A stretch of DNA of 48,394 nt from Pseudomonadota bacterium. GTDB taxonomy: Bacteria; Desulfobacterota; Desulfobacteria; Desulfobacterales; RPRI01. Positions 1 to 8,684 of the stretch are shown here, piece by piece; position 1 is the stretch's first letter; each line of letters begins with the position of its first letter. The position numbers and the translations under genes are program-made. The notes beneath the pieces were generated by a model. That model was not told the origin of the DNA. It saw only the letters and a list, made by a program, of their open reading frames with translations, and did no database searches. The stretch spans positions 1-48,394 of the forward strand of contig JAHITX010000139.1 in NCBI GenBank assembly GCA_018817425.1, given 5' to 3'.

Positions 1-93
1 GATAAACCATAAAGTAATCAGTCCCAAGCAATTTTGGTTGCAATATTTACCCCGAAAGTGCAAAATCCTATATAACATAAATACCATAAATTA

Positions 94-235
94 GAGCCAC
101 TTTCAAAACGTTTCAGTTTGGTCAAGGTCAAGGCGGGGGAAAATTTTAACCGCAGGAATACATGGAGTATTTCGAGGATTATAATTTTCACCCAACGCAG
201 AGATCGGCCAAAATGGGACGTTTTGAAACTGGCTC
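94..235 (+). mobile_element. MITE-like element, copy A
   Basis: This 142-bp element has ends GAGCCACTTTCAAAACG and CGTTTTGAAACTGGCTC, which are inverted repeats matching at 16 of 17 positions. It is flanked by a direct ATTA duplication at 90-93 and 236-239. Copies at 17858-17999 (inverted) and 28114-28277 share the ends and most of the interior. It has no coding capacity and lies 43 bp upstream of the RND fusion-protein remnant. Confidence 0.85.
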
Positions 236-278
236 ATTACTTTATAACGGCTTTATATCCAATGGGGGTAGTTTTAAA

Positions 279-774
279 ATGAAATCGGGCAGGTCTAAAA
301 TTATTATTGCAGATATTTTGCTCGGTATTATTGCAGGATTAAGCGTACTTTTCTTCAGGCAGTTTCGGGATAAGACCGAATCCGACAAAAAAGATAAGGC
401 TATACAGCCCCAGCCGGTTGAGGTGGCTCAGATTCAGCGTGTGCCGATAGTTTTGCGGCGGACTTTTAGCGGAACTTAGAGCCACAGTGGTTTTGGAAAG
501 GGTGCAGGAGGCCACGATTATTTCTCAACAAGCCATAACCACTCGTGATGATAAAACGGGGGTTTTTATTGTAAGCAAAGACGGTAAGTCTGTGGCCTGG
601 TGCGAGGTAAAGACAGGTATCATCGAAGGAGACCGTGTCCAGGTGGAAGGGGAAGAGTTATCCGGCAGGGTCGTGACACTTGGGCAGCAGTTGATCAAAG
701 ATGGCTCAGCAATCATTGTTGGTTCCAATCAGCATAAAACTGTTTCCGGCCCCAAGGAGAGCGATTTAAAATGA
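279..774 (+). pseudogene. RND efflux membrane fusion protein remnant (HlyD/AcrA family)
   Basis: Two reading frames make up one broken gene. The first, from the ATG at 279 after GGGGG at 264-268, encodes a short cytoplasmic start, one membrane anchor and the PVEVAQIQR...FSGT strand that opens periplasmic adaptor proteins; it stops at 479. The second frame, about 487-774, encodes the C-terminal beta-barrel and membrane-proximal part of the same family (SQQAITTRDDKTGVFIV, then a GIIEGDRVQVEG-type turn). The roughly 200 residues of hairpin and lipoyl domain that should lie between are missing, and the frame changes at the join. In the family this protein links an inner-membrane RND pump to an outer-membrane channel. 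This copy cannot do so. The RND pump start follows directly. Confidence 0.75.
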
Positions 775-821
775 ACCTTCCGGGATTCAGCGTTCGGCGG
801 CCCGATTTTTACAACCATGGA
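771..821 (+). pseudogene. RND transporter (AcrB-type) N-terminal stub
   Basis: An ATG at 771 overlaps the stop of the adaptor remnant (ATGA), the usual coupling in such operons. It reads MNLPGFSVRRP, the typical start of an RND permease. A shifted frame continues as PIFTTM, so at least one base is out of place. Homology ends near 821 and nothing of the roughly 1000-residue pump follows. This is the last trace of a deleted efflux operon. Confidence 0.65.
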
Positions 822-1272
822 TAGTGCGGGACATTCTATACTCCTTATGTCAAGCAAAAATGTGTAAAATATAATTCAAATATAATCAGTTGTTTATATT
901 CTTAGCCAAATTGAGAAAACAGTTCTATTGCTGCACTTTTGGTAATATGCACTTTGCTTCCGGCGGTTCTCTCATGCGGCGAACTCTTTATCTAATCGTT
1001 ACGTTTATCCGGCATCCCAACTATTAGCTGACCGCCACATCATTCCTTATCCGGATTAAAGAATTCAGAGAGAAGCCCTTAAATTGTCCCTCCAGGAGTT
1101 GTTTCGCTCCAACGTCCTTGACGGGCTTTCTCGCCGAAAATGCTCAAAGCAGTATTTGCTTTGATGTAATTAAATTTTAAGCTGTTTGATGCTAATCTAA
1201 ATCCGTCGTTAAACGGCTTACATCAAACGGTTCATTCTTTTCTCACATTGCGTATTCTATCAACTATCATTT
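822..1272. other. Gene-free stretch with an inverted repeat
   Basis: No supported coding sequence. The only structure seen is an imperfect stem: GTTTGATG at 1184-1191 pairs with CATCAAAC at 1221-1228, with a smaller CCG/CGG stem inside. The left half of the transposase may once have lain here, but no readable remnant of it is visible. Confidence 0.5.
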
Positions 1273-1877
1273 GTGCTTCAAATACTGTCGCTGAATTTAA
1301 CGGCAAGCCAACCGAGTTTTCGGCGTCGTCATATATTTTCTCTTAAGGGGAATCAAAGCAAATTGCATGATGACATAAAGTTGTATTTTCAGGAACAGTT
1401 TTCCAGAAATTTTAGGGATTCGATATACGACTATTATGAGAGCGTTGATGGCGGACATGGTAGAATTGAGATACGGCGATATTGCACAACATCAGATATA
1501 GATTGGCTCCAAGGCAGAGAGAACTGGAAAAATCTGAATACAATTTGTATGGTTGATCGAGAAAGGCAATTCGACGAAAAGACAGAAAAAAAACAAGCTA
1601 TTACATTGGCAGCATAGCAAATGATTCAAAAAAATTTGGCAATGCCGTCCGTAGTCATTGGGGTATTGAAAATAGCCTTCACTGGGTATTAGATGTTACG
1701 TTCCGGGAAGATGAGAGCAGAATTAGAATTGGAAATGCACCGGAAAATTTTGCTGTGCTCAGACATATTGCCTTGAATATGATTAAAAAAGAAACAACAC
1801 CGAAAAAGAGCATAAAATCAAAACGACTTAGGGCTGGTTGGGATAATGATTATCTTATGAAAGTCCTGGCAGGTTGA
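1273..1877 (+). pseudogene. ISAs1-family transposase remnant (H-repeat type)
   Basis: The C-terminal half of a DDE transposase is split over two frames. The first frame, best from about 1318 to 1620, contains FSLKGNQSKLHDDIK, the conserved ISAs1 LALKGNQ segment. A frameshift near 1605-1620 leads into the second frame, with YYIGSIAND, HWGIENSLHWVLDVTF and EDESRIRIGNAPENFAVLRH, and a C-terminus KRLRAGWDNDYLMKVLAG that stops at 1877. These are hallmark motifs of the family. The N-terminal region with the first catalytic Asp residues is missing, so the copy is dead. A 16-18 bp sequence right after the stop recurs elsewhere in the window and may be the insertion-sequence end. Confidence 0.85.
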
Positions 1878-1880
1878 TTT

Positions 1881-1898
1881 CTAAATGCGGTTACCCTG
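1881..1898 (-). repeat. Possible insertion-sequence end, copy 1
   Basis: CTAAATGCGGTTACCCTG lies 4 bp after the ISAs1 transposase stop. Its reverse complement (CAGGGTAACCGCATTTAG) recurs at 32324-32340 and 48254-48271 with one or two changes, with no transposase nearby. The position fits a terminal inverted repeat; the assignment is inference. Confidence 0.5.
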
Positions 1899-2449
1899 TG
1901 CGTATTGCCGAACGAAATTGACAAAAATAATTATACCTGCTTACGTCATCAATCATTTAAATAGCCTCCTTTTATCAAATGGTAGTTTTCGATAATTCCC
2001 CGTTATGCTATCAGGAGGCTATTTTTTTATCTACACGATAATTAATTATTATTATACTACTCTGAGATGCATATTCTATTGTTATTTTAATATATAACGC
2101 CCTTTAGTTTTATAGTTTCTTTTAATTCAAGCCATAATGCGCTTTTTTGTTTGATTGATTCCCGATTTGATAAATGTTTCTACGGCCGGAAAGGTACAAC
2201 TTGCCGGTGAACGAAAAACAAAAGGTCCGTCATAATTTTGTTTCAAATATAATATCGATTCATAACCTGGATGCCCTCTGTCAAGTAATTAAATGATATT
2301 TAGATGAAGAAAGCCGGCTGTCATTCGATCTTATAAGTTTAATTTTATACGCCCATAATATAGCCACACGGGTTGACAAATTAAAAATAACACGCATTTT
2401 AGAGTATATTTTTATATTATTTGAAAACAGACTTTTGACTGGAGGAATT
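1899..2449. other. Intergenic region upstream of htpG
   Basis: Apart from the stem-loop at 1959-2030 there is no supported gene. TTGACA at 2373-2378 could be a sigma-70 -35 box, followed by an AT-rich stretch ending in TATATT at 2405-2410. The spacing to that box is too long for a clear promoter. No CIRCE operator (TTAGCACTC/GAGTGCTAA) and no convincing sigma-32 element was found. Confidence 0.4.
1959..2030 (+). terminator. Stem-loop with T-tract, possible terminator
   Basis: AAATAGCCTCCT at 1959-1970 pairs with AGGAGGCTATTT at 2013-2024, and the run of T continues to 2028. The loop is about 42 nt, longer than usual. No intact gene lies immediately upstream, so it may terminate the old insertion-sequence transcript or simply be a repeat. 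Confidence 0.4.
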
Positions 2450-4378
2450 ATGAGTAATCAAGCAGAAACCCACGAATTCAAAACGGAAGTTAAGCAGCTT
2501 TTGAAGCTGATCATTAACTCTCTTTATTCAAACAAGGAGATATTTCTCCGCGAACTGATATCCAATGCATCGGATGCCATCGACAAACTGCAATTTGAGG
2601 CCCAAACAAACCCCGATATTCTGAGTAACGACACGGAATTTAAGATTAAGCTCACCCCGGACGGAATCAAACAGACATTTGAAATCTCGGACAATGGCAT
2701 CGGTATGACCTATGACGAGGTTATGGAAAATATCGGAACCATTGCTCAAAGCGGAACGGCTGCTTTCATGGCGGCCATGGAGCAGAGCAAGGGAGACACC
2801 CTTACCCCTGAACTGATCGGCCAGTTCGGTGTCGGATTTTACAGCGCCTTTATCGTAGCAGACAAGATCACCCTCCTGACCAGAGCGGCCGGATCGGAAA
2901 AGGGGGTTCGCTGGGAATCCCATGGAGACGGAACCTATACCATCGAAGAAGCTGAAAAGGAAAGCCGGGGAACTTCAATAACCCTTGAACTAAAGAAAAA
3001 AGAAGACGGGGAACAGGATTTTACGGATGAATGGGTCATCAGGCACATTGTCAAGCAGCATTCCGACTTTGTCAGCTACCCGGTGGTTATGGATGTTGAA
3101 AAAGAAGAACCCCTTCCGGAAGCGGAGCAAATCAAGGACAAGGACGGCAAACCCCTTGGGAAGACCACCCGCAAGGTTGTAAAGGAAGAAACCTTAAACA
3201 CCATGAAGGCGATATGGGCCAAGGCTAAGGAGGAGGTCGACGACAAGGAACATGAAGAGTTTTACATGCATATCAGCCATGACTGGAATCCTCCCCTGGC
3301 GAGGCTGCACAGCAAATTCGAAGGAACCACCGAATACACTGCCCTTTTGTACATACCTTCCAAAGCGCCCCTTGACATGTTTAACCCTGATGCAAAACAT
3401 GGTATCCACCTTTACTGCAAAAGGGTTTTTGTTATGGACGACTGTGCGGAGCTGATGCCGGAATACCTCCGATTTGTAAAAGGGGTTGTAGATTCATCGG
3501 ATCTCAGCTTGAATATCAGTCGTGAGATTCTCCAGCAAAACGCTTTGGTGAGAAATATCCGCCAGAATCTTATCAAAAAGATTCTGGAACTGCTGAAAGG
3601 TCTGGAAGACAAAGAATACGAAAAATTCTACGAAGAATTTGGGCCCGTTCTCAAAGTTGGTATTCATTCCGACTTTGAAAACAAGAACAAAATCGCCGAA
3701 TTGGCGCGATTTAAGACAAGCAAATCAGACGGCAAGTGGGTTTCACTCAAGACGTATGTGGACAACATGCAGCCCGATCAGAAGGAAATCTACTACATTA
3801 CCGGTGATAATATGACCGCTCTTCTGAACAGCCCTCTTTTGGAGCAGCTCAAGGCAAAGAATTATGAGGTCCTGCTCATGTCCGACCCGATAGATGAATG
3901 GGTGGTTCAATCTCTCACCGAATACGAAGGCAAATCGTTAAAAAGTGCTGAAAAGGGCGACCTTACGTTAGACAAGGTCGACGATGACAAAAAGGATAAA
4001 TATGATGGCCTTTTCAAGCAACTCCGTCTGCTTTTGGAAGAAAAAATAAAAGAAGTAAAACCGTCCACCCGCCTCACCGATTCGTTGGCCTGTCTTTCCG
4101 GGGACAGCTCTGACATGAGCGCCTACCTGGAAAAAATTCTCAAGGCCTCGGGTCAAAAAACACCCGACGCAAAAAGGATTCTCGAACTGAACATGGACCA
4201 TCCGGTTGTCGATAAGATCAATTCGATCTTTGAAAAGGATGCTGCCGCGCCGGTTCTCATAGATTACGCCCACCTTCTGTTTGACCTTGCCACCATCAGC
4301 GAGGGTGGCAAAATAAACGACCCTGCCGGTTTCACCCGACGGGTGGGTGAGCTTATGACCAACGCTATAAAATCGTGA
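2450..4378 (+). CDS. htpG: Molecular chaperone HtpG (Hsp90)
   Basis: This is a full-length bacterial Hsp90 of 642 residues, a cytosolic ATP-dependent chaperone. The N-terminal GHKL ATPase domain shows [18 protein letters not shown] and [11 protein letters not shown] (the ATP lid). The middle domain follows with [12 protein letters not shown] near residue 360. The C-terminal dimerisation domain ends in a plain FTRRVGELM helix with no organelle or MEEVD tail, as expected in bacteria. An earlier TTG in the same frame at 2435 exists, but the ATG at 2450 has GGAGG at 2441-2445 and gives the family start [14 protein letters not shown]. It stands alone. No heat-shock operator was recognised upstream. 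Confidence 0.97.
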   Translation: MSNQAETHEFKTEVKQLLKLIINSLYSNKEIFLRELISNASDAIDKLQFEAQTNPDILSNDTEFKIKLTPDGIKQTFEISDNGIGMTYDEVMENIGTIAQSGTAAFMAAMEQSKGDTLTPELIGQFGVGFYSAFIVADKITLLTRAAGSEKGVRWESHGDGTYTIEEAEKESRGTSITLELKKKEDGEQDFTDEWVIRHIVKQHSDFVSYPVVMDVEKEEPLPEAEQIKDKDGKPLGKTTRKVVKEETLNTMKAIWAKAKEEVDDKEHEEFYMHISHDWNPPLARLHSKFEGTTEYTALLYIPSKAPLDMFNPDAKHGIHLYCKRVFVMDDCAELMPEYLRFVKGVVDSSDLSLNISREILQQNALVRNIRQNLIKKILELLKGLEDKEYEKFYEEFGPVLKVGIHSDFENKNKIAELARFKTSKSDGKWVSLKTYVDNMQPDQKEIYYITGDNMTALLNSPLLEQLKAKNYEVLLMSDPIDEWVVQSLTEYEGKSLKSAEKGDLTLDKVDDDKKDKYDGLFKQLRLLLEEKIKEVKPSTRLTDSLACLSGDSSDMSAYLEKILKASGQKTPDAKRILELNMDHPVVDKINSIFEKDAAAPVLIDYAHLLFDLATISEGGKINDPAGFTRRVGELMTNAIKS

Positions 4379-4586
4379 TCGTTTCAAGGATCGCTTAACC
4401 CATATGTTTTTTTGCCTTTCGTTTTAAAGATGCCCAACGTTTCGGGCAGGCCCGATTTGCTTGTTTTTCGTGCCTGCCCATCTCGATTTTTGGGAAGAGC
4501 AAATGGCGTCACCCAATATAGTCAAGTAGTTCTAACCAGCGGCATTCACAGGAGTGACGGTATGGGAGATCTATTGCAAAACCATT

Positions 4587-5790
4587 TCAGAAAACATTCA
4601 AGCTTTTTTTTCTCTTGATAAATTTTTCGATCTCTACCGCAATAAAAACCACAGACGACAATGCAAGGGTAAACAATAATTCATTGATAGTCATGATATA
4701 CTTTATAAACTTCCGGATGTTGTCAACATTTTCAGGAACTAAATCGTCAGGCAATGCAGCCCACTTTCTAATGCAAAGACAAAGAACCCTCATGCCATCG
4801 GCAGCCATCGCATCGTTAATCTTGTTAATCTCACCAATATCAACTGCCGTTACTCCCTTAGATGTTAAGACATCAACCGACTTTTCAATTAAAACATCCA
4901 GGGCTCCTTTTGTAAAAGAGATGAAAGCAACTTTATCTTCCGGTTCCGAACTTGATGCCTGCCACTTATGAAAGGTGGTCATACACTTTCTGTCTGAATT
5001 AAAGGGAATTTCGGCAACGCGGGGGAAATTTTTTTCTAATTCTTTTTTATCAAAACCGTTAAGCTTCGCGGCAGTGTACAAAGCAGTTTCAGTGGGATCA
5101 CCGATAATATTGTTTTCTCCATCCGTTTCGGCATCATTGCTAAGGGCAAGTCCCGTCATGAAATAACCGAATACAGATATTTGATCGCTCCCAATTTTAC
5201 TTTCCAAACCTTCTAATGCACTGACCTGCTGACATACCATCAGTAAAGGAGCTTCCCCCCTTAAAATGCCTGCTATAAAGACAATAGCGCATATTGCAAG
5301 AATGGCAAAGGCGAGTTTTTTACCAAAGCTTAAAAGCCTTTTCTGAAGCGGTGTCTTTACTTCTTCCTCATCCTGAAGCATGGTTGCGATTTTGCCGAGT
5401 TCAGTATTCATGCCTGTTGATGTAACAATCCCTGTGCCACGGCCATAAGTAACAAAAGTACCTTTATATGCCATGTTCTTCCTGTCACCAATCGGAAGAT
5501 GTTCATCATGCAGAGCTTTAGTTTGCTTTTCAACCGGGACAGATTCGCACTGTAAGTGCGGCTTCTTCAATCTTCAACCGTGATGACTCTATTACCCTGA
5601 TATCGTCGGAAATAATTATTCCTGCTTCAAGAATTACAATATCGCCAGGGACAAGGTGTGAGGCCGATATACGCTCGTGCACGCCGTTTCTGATTACGGT
5701 TGCAAATGGAGCCGTCATTTTCTTTAGGGCCTCCATAATTGTTTTTAAGGTTGGAATTAATTCTCTCGGCACTTCTTCTTTCCGCAAAAC
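4587..5790 (-). pseudogene. Broken P2-type (calcium-type) P-ATPase
   Basis: Read on the minus strand, the N-terminal part (about 5787 to 5557) carries the actuator-domain start VIRNGVHERISASHLVPGD and EEAALT. A single extra base near 5556 shifts the frame in what should be ALTGESVPVEK. The next frame (5570 to 4587) continues with ESVPVEKQ, a TM hairpin, part of the nucleotide-binding domain (GDPTETALYTAAKLNGFD, FNSDRKCMTTFH) and the last membrane helix ending VEIEKFIKRKK. The phosphorylation motif DKTGT, most of the P domain with GDGxNDAPAL, and membrane helices M5-M9 are missing, as is the first membrane hairpin. It resembles PacL-type Ca2+ or cation pumps but cannot function. Confidence 0.85.
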
Positions 5791-5906
5791 GAGACTTTGT
5801 TCCAGTGTCCATATGGATCTTTGTTACACGCTTTGGGTTGTTATAAATGATCGGCTTATGGAGTAAATTGAAATCATGTAGTATTTTGGATTGTCATTAG
5901 AAATTC

Positions 5907-7460
5907 TCACACATTATTTTTACGGCCAAAAGGAATGCCAAGTTTGCGCATTTTCGTCCTGAGAGTTGAAGGGTTTATATTCAACAACTTTGCAGCACCT
6001 TTTTCCCCTCCCACACGGCCACCAGCCTTGTTCATGGCCTTTACAATTGCTTGTGTAGTTGCTTGTTCAAGATTGAGGGGGTTTTCCATTTCACTATCGG
6101 GTATTATTGTTTTTGCGCGAGGGATAATGTCGCCCAGATTGTCGAAAGCCAGTGGTTGTTCCCTGCCGAGGATAAGGGCGTGTTCAACTGCATTTTGCAG
6201 TTCCCTTACATTGCCGGGCCAGTTGTAATTCATTAGTTTTTCAATTGCTCCTGGAGCAAGAGAGGGGATATTTACAAAACCCATCTCTCTGGTTTTTTTC
6301 ATCATGAAATATTGGACCAGTGCAGGAATGTCGGCACGACGGTCACGAAGTGGCGGAATAACAATTGGAAAAACCCGAAGGCGAAAATAAAGGTCTTCGC
6401 GGAATTTGCCCTCAGCCAGCATGGCCTCAAGATTGCGGTGCGTGGCGGTTATAACACGAATGTCAACCTTGATGGTCTCTGTTCCGCCAACACGTTCAAT
6501 CTCTTTTTCCTGTATTACCCGCAATAGCCTGATTTGCGCTCCGGGCGTTAACTCACCAATCTCATCAAGAAAGATCGTACCGCCCTGGGCCCGCTCGAAA
6601 CGTCCCCGTTTTTGTAAAAAAGCTCCTGTAAATGCGCCCTTTTCATGGCCGAAAAGCTCGCTATCCATAAGTGATTCCGGAATTGCGCCACAATTCACCT
6701 TAATAAAAGGACCGTTTTTGCGTAGCGATAGATTATGAATGGCCGTGGCCATGACCTCTTTTCCGGTTCCGGTTTCTCCCAACAGGAGAACGGGGCTGGC
6801 CAGGGGTGCTACCTGCCCGGCCATTTCCATGACCTGCTTCAGGCCGAAATGAGCACCTACAATTTCTTCTCCCGTTTGTTGCCGCAACTCTTGTTGCAAA
6901 TACCGGTTGTCATCTGCCAGGCTCTCCTTGAGCTTCAAGACCTCCCTGTAACGCAGATAATTGGAAAGAGCGATGGTAAAAGGCTTATCCAAAAGCGTAA
7001 ACAGTCGCACATGCTTTTCCGAGTATTTTTCTCCTTTGTTATTACCGATAAAAATACCTGCAATTAAATCCCATTCAGGATTTGAACCAATTCCCATAAA
7101 GGCGGCATCAGGATGGCCGATTACTTCAGACATAGGCCCCATTATAGGATGATCACCGATTCGGTCAGCCACCAAAACTTTTGATAGCATATCAGACTTT
7201 TTTCTTGTTTCCTCGATAATCCGTTTCGTATCTTCCTGGGCAATGGTTTTGACGGATGTAAGTTTTCCTCCGTTTAAATCTGCTTTTGCAATGGTTTCAC
7301 CTATTCCTGTATCTGTGTCATAAACATCTACAAGCATAATATCTGCCGGGATATAGTCACGGATATACATAAAACAATCCCACAGTGCTCTTTCAATCTC
7401 CAGGCTTCCGCATATGCGTAGTGTGGCTTCCCGAAAAAAAATATTTTCATCAATATGCAT
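5907..7460 (-). CDS. Sigma-54-dependent activator with GAF sensor domain
   Basis: This is a 517-residue enhancer-binding protein. Residues about 15-170 form a GAF-like sensor, followed by a short coiled linker. The AAA+ domain has Walker A GETGTGKE at 228-235, the sigma-54 contact loop GAFTGA at 275-280, Walker B GGTIFLDE at 293-300 and an arginine-finger region LRDRRADI. The C-terminus is a Fis-type helix-turn-helix (GAAKLLNINPSTLRTKMRKLGIP). The layout is that of NorR/FhlA-type regulators without a phosphoreceiver, so a small ligand bound by the GAF domain is the expected signal. AGGAG precedes the ATG at 7460. It is divergent from the gene run starting at 7710, which has a sigma-54 promoter, so it is the probable activator of that run. 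The ligand is unknown. Confidence 0.92.
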   Translation of the reverse strand: MHIDENIFFREATLRICGSLEIERALWDCFMYIRDYIPADIMLVDVYDTDTGIGETIAKADLNGGKLTSVKTIAQEDTKRIIEETRKKSDMLSKVLVADRIGDHPIMGPMSEVIGHPDAAFMGIGSNPEWDLIAGIFIGNNKGEKYSEKHVRLFTLLDKPFTIALSNYLRYREVLKLKESLADDNRYLQQELRQQTGEEIVGAHFGLKQVMEMAGQVAPLASPVLLLGETGTGKEVMATAIHNLSLRKNGPFIKVNCGAIPESLMDSELFGHEKGAFTGAFLQKRGRFERAQGGTIFLDEIGELTPGAQIRLLRVIQEKEIERVGGTETIKVDIRVITATHRNLEAMLAEGKFREDLYFRLRVFPIVIPPLRDRRADIPALVQYFMMKKTREMGFVNIPSLAPGAIEKLMNYNWPGNVRELQNAVEHALILGREQPLAFDNLGDIIPRAKTIIPDSEMENPLNLEQATTQAIVKAMNKAGGRVGGEKGAAKLLNINPSTLRTKMRKLGIPFGRKNNV

Positions 7461-7510
7461 GAGAATCTCCTATGTTGGTCAAATAAAGCGTATCTTATTT
7501 CGCACTTTAT

Positions 7511-7547
7511 CACAATAAGTGTGAATAACAACACATATAAGTGTTGT
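7511..7547 (+). promoter_or_regulatory. Two similar dyads, probable activator sites
   Basis: CACAATAAGTGTG (7511-7523) and CACATATAAGTGTTG (7532-7546) are near-repeats starting 21 bp apart, two helical turns. The second lies within a 7-bp perfect inverted repeat, ACAACAC (7528-7534) and GTGTTGT (7541-7547). They lie about 60-100 bp upstream of the -24 box, where sigma-54 enhancer-binding proteins usually bind. The link to the divergent regulator is inference. Confidence 0.6.
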
Positions 7548-7607
7548 ATTCCATATTCGCAAAAGCTTTAGTTGTTTATATAATTGTATTTATTAGTATA
7601 ATTATTT

Positions 7608-7623
7608 TGGCACATTTTAAGCA
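7608..7623 (+). promoter_or_regulatory. Sigma-54 (-24/-12) promoter
   Basis: TGGCAC at 7608-7613, five bases, then AAGCA at 7619-7623 matches the consensus TGGCAC-N5-TTGCA, with the essential GG and GC pairs at the right spacing and a perfect -24 box. It points towards the gene at 7710, about 75-80 bp downstream of the expected start of transcription. A sigma-54 activator is encoded divergently next door. Confidence 0.75.
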
Positions 7624-7709
7624 TAGGACATAAGGATTAGTTGGAAGTTGTTTTGTTGGCAAGAAGAAACGGGATTTGAAAAATTATACTGCTGAAGAAG
7701 GGGGTAAGG

Positions 7710-8624
7710 ATGTTTAACAAAACTTGTCTTTACGGTTTCATGATTCTTTTTATTGCCCTTGTTGCATATCCGGCCATGGCGGCAACGGATATTACCGTGC
7801 CTTCGAGCCAACAGTTAGAAAGTGGGACCGCTGGTGCCGTAGTTGATAATATGCAACTGCCGCCGGGATTCAACAATCCTAATCTTTCTGCAATTTGGGT
7901 GCAGGAAAAACTCATGCTTGTTGTTTTTTTTATTGTACTCATATATCTTATTCGTAATAGCCGTCGTGCCAGGGAGCTGACTTTCGGCACGCTGCTGTTC
8001 ATTGCCACAACAACCATGTTCTGGCAGGAACCATACGCTGATTGGGGCTGCTACCTGCTATTCAATCCAAAGCTTACTCTTATGCCCTGGGGTTCTACTT
8101 TGTGGACTTCACCAAACAAGCCCTTGAATCTGATCTGGCAATATGGAGCTTTTTTTGCCGGCATATATTCTGTAATGCTATGGCTTGTCAGAAAACTGCA
8201 TGCGCGGTATCCGCAATTGAGTAATCTCGGTGCGGTGCTTGTTATCGGTATTCCGATATTCTATCTCTTTGACTTGTTAGTGGAGGGACTTTGCGTAAAA
8301 AACGGCATTCACTCCTATATAAAACCTCTGATCGGCCCGGTGTTTGTTATGGCTAAGGGCAACTTTCCGCTTGTTTATCCGGTAGTGCCTTTCGTTTTTT
8401 ATGCCGTAATTACCCTATGGGTGTTGAGATTGCGAGCTGCAAACGGGCATGTGCGATTCGAATCATGGTTCGGTGCACAGCGTTTTGCTGCCGGTTGGCA
8501 GCGGGAACTGGCGCGTGTTATCATCTGGATTTTGGTCATGAATGGGCTTTATCTGCTTCTTTTCACGGGTCCTGCTGTTGCTATACGGGTGTTTCTTGGA
8601 GGGCCTTGCGCACTTGTGCCGTGA
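7710..8624 (+). CDS. AveC-like (spirocyclase AveC family) membrane protein 1
   Basis: A 304-residue membrane protein. It starts with a cleavable signal sequence (cut likely after AMA, about residue 24) and has about six membrane helices (near residues 50-68, 77-93, 130-155, 165-187, 215-235 and 268-292). The pattern of WQEPYADWGCYLLFNP, MPWGS and an NGIHSY segment between helices resembles the AveC-like family. The family was named for a spiroketal-forming polyketide enzyme, but most members are uncharacterised, so no reaction is claimed. RBS GGGGGTAAGG precedes the ATG. It is the first gene behind the sigma-54 promoter, and a related membrane protein follows 60 bp downstream. A role as membrane anchor or partner of the downstream oxidase is inference. 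Confidence 0.6.
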   Translation: MFNKTCLYGFMILFIALVAYPAMAATDITVPSSQQLESGTAGAVVDNMQLPPGFNNPNLSAIWVQEKLMLVVFFIVLIYLIRNSRRARELTFGTLLFIATTTMFWQEPYADWGCYLLFNPKLTLMPWGSTLWTSPNKPLNLIWQYGAFFAGIYSVMLWLVRKLHARYPQLSNLGAVLVIGIPIFYLFDLLVEGLCVKNGIHSYIKPLIGPVFVMAKGNFPLVYPVVPFVFYAVITLWVLRLRAANGHVRFESWFGAQRFAAGWQRELARVIIWILVMNGLYLLLFTGPAVAIRVFLGGPCALVP

Positions 8625-8684
8625 TTTGCTTTACCATTAAAAAGATTGATTATTATTTGAGTCGTGAGGAGGCTATCAAATATC

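Noticed and set aside
162-278. N-terminal extension of the adaptor frame from the ATG at 162
   Set aside because: This stretch reads through MITE copy A; the true gene start is the ATG at 279 with a ribosome site.
1001-1230. Possible integron attC site or structured RNA
   Set aside because: An 8-bp inverted repeat exists, but no attC core sites (RYYYAAC/GTTRRRY pair in the right layout) and no riboswitch core could be read.
2364-2410. Heat-shock promoter or CIRCE operator before htpG
   Set aside because: TTGACA is present, but the -10 spacing is wrong, and neither CIRCE nor a sigma-32 pattern is found.
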